NCBI GenBank assembly: GCA_039707655.1
Contig: CM077666.1
Location: 281,779,166-281,843,165, forward strand
From: Elymus sibiricus
Taxonomy: Eukaryota > Streptophyta > Magnoliopsida > Poales > Poaceae
DNA: 64,000 nucleotides
Reading direction: 5' to 3'
Shown here: positions 33,363 to 45,145 of the stretch, in pieces
Position numbering within the stretch: position 1 is the stretch's first letter
Layout of the letters: the number at the start of each line of letters is the position of its first letter
The notes under the pieces: generated by a model
What the model saw: the letters and a program-made list of their open reading frames with translations, nothing else
The model's database searches: none
Told to the model about the DNA's origin: nothing
Translations under genes and position numbers: made by a program

Positions 33363-33952
33363 TGATGGGGATATGTACTTAGGGTAGGGTCATAGGCCTG
33401 ACCTACATACCCCACCTAAGGACACTGCCCCGGAAAGCTTAAAGGCTACGAGTAAGTCTCCGACTGGAATCACCATGACGCATGAGTCACTCGACAATAT
33501 ACACTCGGAGATATCTTTCACTCGACGCTTACCCTTTCACTCGGAAGGACCAGAAGACAGTCGACCACAGAAGCCCAGAAGTCACCCCAGGGAGGCTAAC
33601 GGGTAGGCATTCATCAAGACCTTTAATAGCATTTATTGTATACATTACCAGTAACGTTCACCCCTTTATGACCACGATTAAACCCTTGGATGCCGGACAC
33701 TTATGAGGGGCAGCGCACTCTATATAAGCCACCCCTCCCCTCTGGCACAAGGGTTCGCAACCTTTTGTAACACAACACACATATTTCACTCGACAGAGTA
33801 GAGAGCTCTCCGGAGCACTGAGACGTAGGGCTGTTATCACTTCCGAGTGAGGCCTGAACTCATACATCTGTGTGTACATCCTCGCCGTAGCTAGGACTCT
33901 GCCCTCTCCATTCGTACCCCTACCATCTACTGTCAGGCTTGTTCCCACGACA
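33363..33952 (+). repeat. 3' LTR of the Tat element
   Basis: 590 bp, colinear with the 5' LTR without indels. By eye it differs at eight bases (for example ACTCC/ACCCC, GGGC/GGGT, TATACG/TATACA, TTTG/TTCG). It is followed by the second TCGCT. Confidence 0.96.
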
Positions 33953-34110
33953 TCGCTCAGACGCCCGACTGTGGCATAAATGTTATTTATTTTTCTTCTA
34001 AGACCTTTATGTGGCGTCGCTCAGATGCCCGACTGAGGCATGCTTTATATTATTATCCTTTCGAGGCGTCGCTTCAGACACCCGATCGGTTCATTTTATT
34101 TTTATTCTCT
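33953..34110. repeat. 64-bp tandem repeat in the solo LTR, right part
   Basis: TCGCTCAGACGCCCGACTG continues the array after the nested element, with two further, increasingly degenerate units (up to about CAGACACCCGATCGG at 34075-34090). Confidence 0.92.
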
Positions 34111-34618
34111 GATTGCTTATTCCTGTTTAATATGAATGACCTGCTTGCGTACATCATGAAGTTTATTTTGTGACTGACTAAGTGATCGTGGATTATTTTA
34201 GTGCATGATTATCATCTGTTATATTATACCTGTTTTCATTCAAAGTACTCACTGGCTTGTCCCTGGCTATTGTCTTGGCCAGATTTCTTGCTTGGAGAGG
34301 GGTGCAAAGACGACAGTCCCAGAACCTAGGCAACGAAGATAGCAGCCACGCAGAGATAGGAGTTATCCAGGTCAGCTGTTCCTGTGGGAAATGGAGTCCC
34401 ATAGACGCTAATGACCTGCAAACCGCTTTCGCCATCAACCACTAGAAATTTTGTTCTACTCATAGACCATCATGGTCATGTACTTCAAATATTGTATTTT
34501 GCTTGGAATTTCTGTATCAAGAACGTGTCTCATCAGCTAACAGTAATCCTGGGGCTGATGAGCACAAGGACCATTTACTGGGAAATTAATATCCTGGAAA
34601 ACCGGTCCTGACATAACC

Positions 34619-35417
34619 TGGAAGGAAGACACCTTCCCGGATCTTCACCCACATCTTTTGAACACAAGATTGACCACACCACGACAAGATGACACCAATA
34701 GGAGAAATCTTCTTGAGGAATGTGGACGTCGAGACTTGGAAGATGGTGACACCATCGACACCACCCTAGAAAGATGCAACCTTGGCCTACAATGATCAGG
34801 GCACAAGATATGCAAGATCATGATATACATCACTAATAGAGCAACCCTGTCTTTACCCTTGTTGTATCGGCAAACATCGATGGATGAGAACCTCGCCAAT
34901 TGGTCCGCCTCACTATAGTGAGCAGGAAAACGGTTCTCTTCATCCACCGCTCCTGGTGTCGATGTTGTCATTAATGTTACCGACATGTTTGACCTCTACC
35001 ATGCCTTGTCAATGTCATTGCATAAAGGATTGCCTACCTAGAACCCTCGATGCCTTAGAAGACAAATGGCATTGTCATGTTTAAGAAGACAACAGAAGAC
35101 CAAGTCAATGGTAGCCATGAGCAACCACCTTCACCCCGTGAGCTTATGAGATGAGAAGTTGTCAAATATTCTTCAGGCCCAACCTGAATGGTTTCGACGA
35201 ACAACTACAACACACGTAGCGACACCTGAGAAAGACCCAGATGACCGCACGTCCTTCTCTCTAAGACACAAAGCAAAGCACGACTAATGAGTTTGAGAAC
35301 TCCCAGGGTAGGATGAGTTGTGTATACCCCATGCGAAGTCAAGTCCGTGTGATGGTTTGAATGGAACCATGTTTTGTGTTGCTTGTTTTTATACGTTTGT
35401 GTTTTGATATAAATCAC
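34619..35417. other. Old substrate right of the solo LTR
   Basis: No convincing ORF or repeat. It joins 16956 directly when the solo LTR is removed. It ends where an Athila-type LTR begins (about 35418). Confidence 0.4.
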
Positions 35418-36965
35418 AATTACATCTCCAACGTATCTATAATTTATGATTGTTACATGCTGATATATTATCATTCTAGGATACTTTTTGGGTCTTTATT
35501 TACCAATTTATAATATTTTTGAGCACTAACCTATTGTCCCCTACATATTATCATTCTAGGATACTTTTTGGGCCTTTATAGTACCAAACGAAGTCCAATT
35601 GCCACGGAACTTTTTAATGATTTTTTCTGGACCAAAACAAGACCGAGAAGCTTCGGAAGGAGGTCAGGAGGCACACGAGGGCCCCACCACACATCAGGGT
35701 GTGCCCTGATATGTGGTGCCCCCCTCGTGGCTCTCTCGACGTCCCTCTTTGTCCTATAAATTCTCTAATATTGCAAAAAAAAACGAAGGCAGTACCAAAA
35801 CCCTTTTTCCACTGCCGTAAGTCTCTTTTTCATCACGAAGCCATCTGGAGCTCCGTTCCGGCACCCTGCTGGAGGGGGATCGATCACTGAGGGTCTCTTC
35901 ATCAACCTTGCTGCCATCATGATGATTTGTGAGTAGTTCACCACAGACGTACGGGGCCATAGCTAGTACCTAGATGGCAATCTCTCTCTCTTATGATCTT
36001 CAATACAACGATCATCACATCTTTGCTTTGATCTATCCGATGTAATCCTATTGTGCGGTGTGTTTGTTGGGATCCGATGAATTGTGGGTTTATGTTCAGA
36101 TTATTCATGAAAAGTATTTGAGATACCTCTGATATATATTGTCTCTTAATTGCATGATCATTATAGCTTCGTAATGCCCTCCGGTTTATTGATGTGGTTT
36201 GGCCAAGCAGATTGATATTTCATCAGTGGGAGTGGTGCATTGTGGTAGGTTCAACCTGGCGAGTTTCTATATCCCAGTGACAAAGTAGGGGACAAGATGC
36301 ATCTTTGTGTTGTTCCTACTAAGGATAAAAGGATGGGGTTCATTCATATTGTTTGAGTTTACTTTGTCTACATCATGTCATCGTTCTCCAAGCATTATTC
36401 TGTTTTACTTAATACTCTAGATGCATGCTGGATAGCGGTCGATGAGTGGAGTAATAGTAATAGGTGCAGGCAGGAGTTGGCCTATTTGCTTATGGACGTG
36501 ATGCCTATATACACATGATCATTACCATGAACATCGCATAACTATCCGCTTTTCTATCAATTGCCCAATAGTAATTTGTTACCCACCGTATGCTGCCTGC
36601 ATGAGAGATGCCGCTAGGGAAAACTGTGGCCCCCGGGTCTATTCACTTATATATTTGCAAACACTACAATTACCTTGCTTCCTTTATTTATCTTTTATTT
36701 TATTTTACAATTTATATTTATCAACAATTATCTATGCAACTCATTTGCTTGCAAATAACGAGATCAAGGGGATTGACAACCCTCTTGCCCGCGTTGGGTG
36801 CAAGTTGTTTGGTCATTTCTGTGCAACCGCTGAAGACAGTTGAGGATTGATATTCCTATTGGTTCGATAAACCTTGGTTTCATAACTGAGGGAAATACTT
36901 ACCCACTTTGTGCTACAATTACCCGTTCCTCTTTACGGAAAACCCAACGCAGATCACAAGTATCA
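35418..36965 (+). repeat. LTR of an Athila-type element, degenerate
   Basis: It starts at AATTACATCTCCAACG, a mutated form of the grass TGATACGTCTCCAACG LTR start, and ends CACAAGTATCA at 36965, 11 bp before a primer site. It contains CTATAAATT at about 35754-35762 as a likely TATA box. About 1.55 kb. A shorter duplicated segment (ATATTATCATTCTAGGATACTTTTTGGG) occurs at about 35465 and 35547. Confidence 0.75.
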
Positions 36966-36976
36966 AAAAGGATTTT

Positions 36977-36994
36977 TGGTGCCGTTGCCGAGGA
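36977..36994 (+). other. Primer binding site (tRNA-Asp type)
   Basis: TGGTGCCGTTGCCGAGGA is one or two changes from the TGGCGCCGTTGCCGGGGA primer site used by Athila-type elements. Confidence 0.82.
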
Positions 36995-38390
36995 ATATCA
37001 TCTCAACTATCAAGTAACTTCACACAAATTTTCATTCACTTATTTATCTTTTTATTTGCTATTATATTTAGTTTGTATCTTAAAAATCAAAAAAACAAAA
37101 ATATTTACTTTACTAGTTTGCTAGTTTGCTTGCTTGCCTAGTTATGTTATCTTTATCTTTATAAAAAACAAACAGAAAGTTAAAAATCAAAAATAAAGAT
37201 AAGTGGATCCTCATCCACTTGCTAATATTTTCAAAACACCTGATTATGTTGAACCAATTTCTAGTGAGTTGAGTGCACTAGAATTTCCTTATGAGGTCTT
37301 GCTTGAAAATCATGAATCTAAAAATTATGATGAAGTGTTAAAAAAATTTATAAAGTGATTCATGATAGTTCCTTGAATGAAAAGCATGATTGCCATGTTG
37401 CTAGTATAAATTCTATGAATATAAATTGTGCTAATGATCATGGTTGGGGTGATAATCATGATGTTCCTTGTGATCTTGATAATTCTAGCCTTCATGATGG
37501 ATCTATTATTTAGTATGATATTCGCAGCACTACTAAAAGTGGGGTCGGAAGAGTGTCAACTTTAGGTAATAATGATCCCACTACTTTGGAGAATGGTCAA
37601 TATTATGATAGTTATATTGTTGAGTTTTATTATGATACTACATATAGTGAGAGAGGCAAACATAGTTATAAGAATTTGCATGTTACTCAATTACCTCTCT
37701 TTGTGTTGAAATTGTTAATGCTTCACTCTACCTACTTGCATATGTTAGACACTTCTTGTCTTTATAATTTGTTTTCTTATAAAATGCCTATGCATAGGAA
37801 GTATGTTAGACTTAAATGTGTTTGTCACATGTTTTATGATGCTCTCTTTGTGCTTTAACTCTTGTCTTTTGTGTGAGCATCATTATTATCCTAAGCCTAT
37901 CTTGATGTCTATAAAGAAAGAGCTTGTTGGGAGACAACCCAATAGTTATCATTTATTTCTGTTTGTTTTTAATAACCTGATTATTTCCTATGTAATTATT
38001 ATGTTTTTGTGTTTAAATTAGTGTTTGTGCCAAGTAAAGCCTTTGGGATGACTCACAAGATGAGTAGAATTGATGCTGAAATAAAACAGAAACTTTTGAC
38101 TCCAGTACAGGAATTTTCATTTATTACTGGAGCGTGATAATGATCTGAAATTTTTACACAGTGTTTCTATACACATTTTCGAGGATGTACTAATTTTTCA
38201 AAATTTGTAGAGTTACAGACGTATAGGTTCTCTATAGATTACTACAGACTGTTCTGTTTTAAACAGATTCTGTTTTTGCTTGCATAGTTGCTTGTTTTGA
38301 TTATGCTATGGATTGTATCTGGGGGTATAAGCCATGGAGAAGTTAGAATACAGTACCTATTATAGGGGGTACTTTTGACGACAACCTATT
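36995..38390 (+). mobile_element. Interior of a non-autonomous Athila-type element
   Basis: AT-rich DNA follows the primer site with only fragments of reading frame (for example SEFPYEVLLENHESKNYDE near 37270-37330). No gag, RT or integrase domain is visible. The stretch with GGGAGACAACCCAATAG (37930) and 'acagactgttctgtttt' (38245) resembles the 3' interior of non-autonomous Triticeae gypsy elements, from memory. No polypurine tract or 3' LTR follows, so it is truncated near 38390. Confidence 0.55.
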
Positions 38391-39451
38391 CAACCAAGTG
38401 CAACCCCGTAGAGTTATGCTTTTACCTTAGGATTGGAAACCCTTCCCTAGATTAACCTAGACCTCTCAAGTTACCCAGCCCAAACCCTTAACCATGTGCT
38501 TAACATACGGGTTTGCCAAAGAACACATTTTAAGCTTCAATAAACTTGGTTTAGCATTGGCTTTCATAATGGTACTAGTTATCATAGTGAACAAACACAT
38601 TACATTGTTGATCTATCACTTGAACTGACGATGCCATAGGGAGGAACGATTTAAGAGTAAATGACTAATAGACAAATGATTTGATGTGACTATAATAGGT
38701 GTATTGAGGATATAGCTAAGACTCTTTGGTGGATCATGAGACTTTTAAGCTGGTAGATGAACTTGGTGGATCAAGTTGATAGAGTAGCATAATTCACTTC
38801 TCCCTTGAGTAAATTGGATTTAGTAGGACACTTATGATCACAAGTTGAAATTCTTGGAGGAGTAAGAATTTGACTTGACCAGATGATATTGATAGGAAAT
38901 TGGTGGCATTACGATGATGACTTGTAAGAACAAGTAGGAATTCTTGCTGGACCCGAATTTTGGATTGAATAGGTGATCCTAATAGGTGCCGATGATACAT
39001 GAGACTACATGGTTCGGAGTAATTTGGATTTAGTCCGATGATCTCGATCATGATGCCATGATTCCCGGTGGATGATAAGCTAGGGAAACTTGATTATTGT
39101 GAAAGTTGACTTAGGGATCAATATAAGCTTGACCTTGGAGTTTACTTGACCATGCTAATGGAAATTTGTGGATATGCTGCGATAAGATAGTCCTTTCAAG
39201 GATTTGGGTATTGTAGGAATACTAGAAGATTATATGGAACACCATAGATATTGGATTTATAAGAGTAGTGGATCATGAAATGATTGATGGATTGATAAAC
39301 CACTGGATTGGATTCATAGGAAGGAAACACGATCTTGGATTGACATGTTACATGTTTCCTTAGGATAAAGGCGCTATGCTTTGGACCTTGGATAGATTAG
39401 CTGAGCACTTGGATTTGTAGTGTTTTATTCAAGTTTGGTAGCTTGTATGCT
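38391..39451. other. Unassigned degenerate repeat
   Basis: No ORF, terminal repeat or target duplication is recognised. There are loose internal repeats of GAATT/TTGACTTG/GGTGGATCA type (38740-39060). Probably a worn LTR. Confidence 0.3.
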
Positions 39452-40758
39452 TGATAACCAACAAGTATAGGGGATCGCAACAATCTTCACGGGTAGTATT
39501 TCACCCTAATTTATTGATTCGACACAAGGGGAGCCAAAGAATATTTATCAGCCGTGACACTTGAGTTGTCAATTCAACCGCACCTAGGATATCTCTCTGC
39601 AGCAAAGGTTTAGTAGCACATCAAATAATAGTAGTAGCAGTAACAATGATAGCAGCAATTTGGTAACAGTAATAACAATAACAATTGAGTAGCAGGTGTG
39701 ACAGTAACAACAGCAGTAGTAACTTAGCAAGATTCAGTATATGGAAAGCGTAGGCCATGGTACAGCAATGGGAAGATATGGATGGCATCAATCATGTAAC
39801 AGTTACATACAAGAGAAACACAGAACTAGCTCCAATTCATCAATATAATATAGGCATGTATTCCTATATAATCATATGTGCTTGCAATAAGAACTTGCAT
39901 GACATCTTTTGTCCTACCCTCTCGTGGCAGCGGGGTCCTATTGGAAACTAAGGGATATTGGCACCTCCTTTTAATAGAGAATCATAACAAAGCATTAACA
40001 CAAGGTGAATACATGAACTCCTCAAAGTACTACAATCACCGGAAAGAATCCCAATTATTATCACCTTGGGGTATGCGGATCAAGACATGTAATAGGTGCA
40101 TGCAACTTGCAAGATAGGGTCCAAATCACTCCTATATTCATGAAAACATAATAGGTTCAGATATGAATGCACTCGGGCCCTAGTGACAAGCACTAAGCAT
40201 AGCAAAGTCATAGCAACATCAATCTCAGAACACAACTCGATTACATGATCAATTCCATCCACACGCATGACCGACCAGCAAGCCTACAAAGGAATTACTC
40301 ACTCCCGGTGGTGAGCATCATGGAAGAGTTGGTAGAGAAGGGTTGGTGATGACGATGATGACGAATACCCCTCTTCGAAGCTCCAAACAGACACTAGACC
40401 AGCCCTCCCGAGGAAGAACAGGAGGTGGCGGCGGCTCCGTCTTGTAGATCACGATGAAAACTTATCTCTGATTTTTTTTCTCTAAAGATGTGAATTTATA
40501 GGATTGGAATCAGGGTCGGGGGAGCCATGTGGGCCCCATGAGCCAACAGGGCGCGTCATAGTTCATTATAATTCCCATAGAAAATTCACAAAAAGTTTTG
40601 TCCAATTCTGAGAACTTTTATTTCTGCACAAAAATAACATCAAGGTAGTTCTGATGAAAACATCATCAGTCCGGGTTAGTTTCATTCAAATCATGCAAAT
40701 TGGAGTCCAAAACAAGAGTAAAAGTGTTTGGAAAAGTAGATATGTTGAAGACGTATCA
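39452..40758 (-). repeat. 3' LTR of a minus-strand Athila-type element
   Basis: The plus strand runs from TGATAACCAACAAGTATAGG (39452) to GAAGACGTATCA (40758). On the minus strand this gives the TGATACGTCTTC start. It is followed on the plus strand by ACTCCCCCAAGCTT, the complement of the polypurine tract. About 1.31 kb. A trinucleotide-rich stretch (CAG/TAA/GTA) lies at 39609-39725. Confidence 0.82.
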
Positions 40759-40772
40759 ACTCCCCCAAGCTT
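40759..40772 (-). other. Polypurine tract of the Athila-type element
   Basis: The minus strand reads AAGCTTGGGGGAGT directly before the LTR start TGATACGTC. It fixes the orientation of the LTR at 39452-40758. Confidence 0.85.
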
Positions 40773-42851
40773 AACTCATTGCTTGTCCTCAAGTAATTCA
40801 GTTTATAAACTGAAAGTGATAAAGAAAACTTTTACAACCCTTTTATTCTCGTTGACATATACATTATTAGCTAGTGTTTAGGTTTTCAGCATAATCATAA
40901 GTAGCCATATCCATGATAACAATTAAACATCATATTCACTCATAGCAATACATAACCAACTAGTGAGCAATAACAAGATATCTCACATGCCAATAGTTTG
41001 TCAAAAAAATCATGATATAATATGATGACATGGTATTTCACTAGCCCTTTCTGAGACCGCAAAACATAAATGCAGAGCACCTCTGAGGTTCAAGCAGCAA
41101 CTAAACATTATAATTCTGGGTAGAGGAGATCCAGTCATGCTCTTATCCAACATTAACTACACCCAATGCATAAAAATGACAATAGTGCTCTCCGGTCTAG
41201 TGCTTTTAGTAAGAAGATGATGACTCTAGAACAACATAAAAGTAAATAGAAGTGCCCTGCAAAGAGGGAAACATTGATTTGCAGAGGTGCCATAGCTCAA
41301 GTTTTAAAACAGTGTTGAAATTGTAATTTTGGTCATGCACTTTTCCTGTCAACGCTACGACAAAGCTTTTCAATATCTTCCATGCTAAACTCATTATTGG
41401 CAGTTCCCAAACAGAATTGTAAAGTTTACTCCTATCCACCATCCATACACAAACCATGGCTGACCGAATCCATGGGTGCCTGCCAACATATCAACTCTCC
41501 TAAGGAGTGTTGTTTAATTAATTTTTATTTTGCAGGACTGGGCATCCTTTTTACAATCCTTTCTCGTACAATGATGGGGAATAAATGACCATCTTGAGAA
41601 TAACTCACTTAGCATGGAAGATACCAACGGCCCCATTGCTACATGAGTGGTACGAGTGCACAAAACAGATCTTTATTTGACTATTAGAGGTGGCACATGC
41701 AAATTTACTTGGAACGGAAAGGTAATATCGCATATAGGTAGGGATGGTGGACTCATGTGGAACAACTTTGGGGTTTAAGAGTTTGGATGCACAAGCAGCA
41801 TTCCCGCTTGGTACAGGTGAAGGATTGCAATAGATTGAGAAGCGGCCAGCTGGAGAGCGAAAACGGTCATAAGCATGCATTGTGAATAATTAATATTGGA
41901 AATTAGCATGAGAAGGATATAAACACTCTGAATTTAAATATCATGAAGGTCGCATTGGTTCCGAATCAACTACATGTTTGCACATGGGCCAAGTCAAGCC
42001 GCTTGAATTACTGAGAGAGAAATACCATACTACCATACCACATCATAACCATTTTAATGCATGTTGACACATAAGGTAAATCATTATCAACTAGCTATTT
42101 AAGCATGGCATGAGAAGCTATAATCTCTAATTGTCATCATAAACATGTTCACTCATGATATACTAAATCAAGATCGAACGAGCTAAGCATATTTACAAAA
42201 ATAGAAAATAAGAAGAGTTCATACCAGCTTCCTTTGCCACGATCACTTCATCGAATATCATCATTATTGCCTTTCACATGCATGAACGAATGATGTGATA
42301 ATAATAATAGTGCAAGTGTGCCATGGAGTAAGCTGGGATCTGCGAAACAATTTGTATAAAGGAGAAGAAAAGGTAATATTGGCTCTTTTTGTTAGATCAG
42401 CATTTATGCATATGAGAGCCACTCAACATTTTCATTGTGGTCTTCTCCTCTCGATGACTCAATAAAAGGAAAACAAGTTCACGGAAACACACTGAAATAT
42501 TTTTGGAGTTTTTGTTTTTCTCAAGAAAACAGGAATAAACAAAGGAAAACAAGAACGAGAAAAAAATATTTACACGGGAAAACTCCCAACATGCAAAGGA
42601 AATCTTTTTGGGTTTTCTTTTAATACTACAACTAATTAAACGGGAAACAAAAACCGAAAAGAAGCGAGAAATATTTTTGGGTTTTCAAAAGTTTTTATAC
42701 ACATAAGAAGAAAGCGTAAAAATAAGACTAACATGGATATACAATGAAAAAGGATGAACACCGACAATTTATATGAAGTGTGTAAACATGAATGTAATGT
42801 CGGTGAGAAATACATACACCCCCAAGCTTAGGCGTTTGCCTAGCTTGGTGA
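40773..42851 (-). other. Untranslated 3' interior of the Athila-type element
   Basis: Two kilobases with no credible ORF, lying between the accessory ORF and the polypurine tract. It contains an additional AAGCTTGGGGGTG-like tract (minus, about 42828-42840) just after the ORF end. I see no nested element here. Confidence 0.5.
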
Positions 42852-44955
42852 TCACCATTGATAATAGCCGTCAGGTCCGGGAAAGTATTGCTGCTGAGGC
42901 ACCTGAGCATCCCATGCCTGGGCCTGGGCCTCTGCAATAGCCAACTTGTTCTGGTAAGTAGTTATATCTTCTGGCCTGATGGTGTAAACACGCCTAGCAT
43001 GAAAGTTAAACAAAGAGGGTGCAGGAAATACAATAACATCACAAGTGTCTGATGACCCACAAGTATAGGGGATCAATCATAGTCCTTTCGATAAGTAAGA
43101 GTGTCGAACCCAACGAGGAGGAGAAGGAAATGACAAGCGGTTTTCAACAAGGTAATTTCTGCAAGCACTGAAATTTTAGGTAACAGATCGTTTGGTAGCA
43201 AGATAATTGGTAACGAGCAAGTAACGGTAACGGTAAATAAAGTGCAGCAAGGTAGCCCAATCCTTTTGTAGCAAAGGACATGCCAGAACAGTCTCTAGTA
43301 ATAGGCAAAGTGTTCTTGAGAGTACACGGGAATTTCATCTAGTCACTTTTATCATGTTGGTTTGATTTGTGTTCACTACTTTGATAATTTGATATGTGGG
43401 TGGACCAGTGCTTGGATGCTGTTCTTACTTGAACAACCTCCCACTTATGATTAACCCCCTCACAAGCATCCGCAACCACGAGAAAAGTATTAAGATAAAA
43501 TCTAACCATAGCATTAAACGTTTGGATCCAAATCAGCCCCTTACGAAGTAGCGCATAAACTAGGGTTTAAGCTTCTGTCACTCTAGCAACCCATCATCTA
43601 ATAACTACTCCACAATGCATTCCCTTAGGCCCAAGGATGGTGAAGTGTCATGTAGTCAACGTTCACATGACACCACTAAGGGAATCACAACATACATATC
43701 ATCAAAATATCAAACACATATCAAATTCACATGATTACTTGCAACATGACTTCTCCCGTGACCTCAAGAACAAAGGTAACTACTCACAAATAATATTCAT
43801 GCTCAATATAAGAGGGGTATTGAATAGCATAATGGATCTGAACATATAATCTTCCACCAAATAAACCATATAGTAATCAACTACAAGATGTAATCAACAC
43901 TACTAGTCATCCACAGGTACCAATCTGAGGTTCCAGTACAAAGATTGAACACAAGAGATGAACTAGGGTTTGCGAGGAGATGGTTCTGTTGAAGATGTTG
44001 ATGAAGATTGGCCTCCCAAAGATGAGAGGGGTGTTGGTGATGACGATGGTTTCGAGTTCCCCCTCCGGGAGGGAAGTTCCCCCGGCGGAATCGCTCTGCC
44101 GGAGGGCAAAAGTGCTCCTTCCTAAGTTCCGCCTCAAGACAACGGCGTTCCATCCCGAAAGCCCTCTCTTTATTTTTTTCCAGGTCAAAATACCTTATAT
44201 ACTAGAAGATGGGTACCGGAGGTGGGCCGAGGAGGGCACAACCCACTAGGGCGCGCCTGGGGGGCCTGGCGTGCCCTGGTGTCTTGTGCCCACCAGGGTG
44301 GCCCCCTCCGGTAGTTATTTGCTCAAGTATTTTTAATATATTCCAAAAATATTCTCCGTCAACTTTCAGCTTGTTTGGAGATGTGCTGAATAGGTATCTC
44401 TGATGTGCTTTTTCAGGTCTAGAATTCCAGCTGCTGGTATTCTCCCTCTTTGTGTAAACCATGCATATTATGAGAGAAAAGGCATTAGAATAACTCCCTA
44501 AAGCATTATTATTGAGCAAAACATTATAAATAATAGTAGGAAATCATGATGCACAATGGACGTATCAGTGTCCTCGCTATATACTAAGTTTTAATGAATG
44601 TGCTGCGGGGGCTTAGGTTGCTCAATGAATTGGTGTTCTAACATGGACTCGTGATCAAGATGACTTTAGGCAACACGTAATCAGTGGGGCGAATGGCAAC
44701 ATTAAAATACTTTGCTATACGGGTAGCATAAATACAACCATGGATTTTTCCCTTAATCCGGTTAAGATGCAAGCGACGTGCAATGATAGCTCCTATGCTG
44801 TAAGTATTGTCGCCATAGAGTGCGCGATGTAAAATAGCGAGAGTGGGAGCACTGAGACCAATGCCCTTAGTCATAGTGGTTAAACATTTCCCTATAAATA
44901 AGGTGAAGTAGTGCACAGAAGGAAAATGTAAACTAGTAACCCTAGCCTTCGACAC
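42852..44955 (-). pseudogene. Athila-type accessory ORF, split by a solo LTR
   Basis: Two parts on the minus strand, 44955 to 44573 and 43049 to 42852, are contiguous once the solo LTR and one duplication copy are removed. The first part has HYFTLFIGKCL, LSAPTLAILHRALYG and IGAIIARRLHLNRIKGKIHG, which resembles ATHILA ORF-1 family proteins from memory. The second ends with VPQQQYFPGPDGYYQW and the stop TGA at 42854-42852. Stops lie between (for example TGA near 44640). The N-terminal half is missing at the junction with CACTA 2 (about 44955-44975). Confidence 0.65.
43050..44567 (-). mobile_element. Solo LTR, Athila lineage
   Basis: TGATGACCCACAAG (43050) to ATGGACGTATCA (44567), 1518 bp, flanked by GTGTC at 43045-43049 and 44568-44572. 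It is the same family as the complete LTR at 53895-55417 (same ends and internal order). No primer site or polypurine tract adjoins it. In element orientation it starts TGATACGTCCAT. It resembles RLG_Sabrina-type LTRs, from memory. Confidence 0.93.
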
Positions 44956-44977
44956 GCCGCCAGTTCCGATCCCTCTC

Positions 44978-45145
44978 TCACGCTAGCGTGCACCACCTCA
45001 AGTAACTATCTTCCGCTTCGGCTCTGCTATCGAACCCTCTCTGGCTATCACCCGTAAACTGGTACACTTGGGCCTGACACTCAGGCCACTCGTCGTACAC
45101 TCCTGGAACCTTCCCTACATACATGGCGTATCACTTCTTCACCAT
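44978..45145 (-). pseudogene. Small RNase H1 N-terminal (viroplasmin-like) domain gene
   Basis: The ATG at 45145 is followed by KK, a TGA at 45133-45131 where the family has tryptophan (TGG), then YAMYVGKVPGVYDEW, an ECQAQVYQF segment, and a GFDSRAEAEDSYL segment to TGA at 44980-44978. The pattern Y-x3-G-x-V/I-PG-x-Y-x2-W ... F-x-G ... F-x-S/T-x2-EA is the RNase H1 N-terminal/viroplasmin fold (PF01693-type), which binds RNA/DNA hybrid or dsRNA. No catalytic RNase H domain follows. It is too broken to appear as a normal ORF. It sits just beyond the Ulp1-like end of CACTA ORF2 and abuts the Athila fragment. Confidence 0.7.

Larger units (their letters stand above)
20674..33952 (+). mobile_element. 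Complete Tat-lineage Ty3/gypsy element, 13.3 kb
   Basis: Two 590-bp LTRs (20674-21263 and 33363-33952) flank a primer site, gag-pol on the plus strand, a 142-bp tandem array, an antisense multi-exon gene and a polypurine tract. The flanks are TCGCT at 20669-20673 and 33953-33957. The dual RNase H, absence of a chromodomain, array behind pol and antisense gene all agree with the Tat lineage (Grande, RIRE2, Retand types). The LTRs differ at 8 positions, 7 of them transitions. Confidence 0.96.
16957..34613. mobile_element. 4.37 kb solo LTR, split by a nested gypsy element
   Basis: It begins TGTAACACCCC at 16957 and ends CGGTCCTGACA at 34613. The flanks are TAACC at 16952-16956 and TAACC at 34614-34618, a 5-bp target duplication. 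No primer site or polypurine tract adjoins either end, so this is a solo LTR left by LTR-LTR recombination. Its two parts (16957-20673 and 33958-34613) total about 4373 bp once the nested element and its duplication are removed. The size and the TGTAACACCCC start fit the long LTRs of Del/Tekay-type gypsy elements, from memory. Confidence 0.9.

Noticed and set aside
34619..35417. Possible low-copy host gene right of the solo LTR
   Set aside because: No ORF over about 110 codons, no splice-supported exons and no recognisable domain; treated as repeat remnant.
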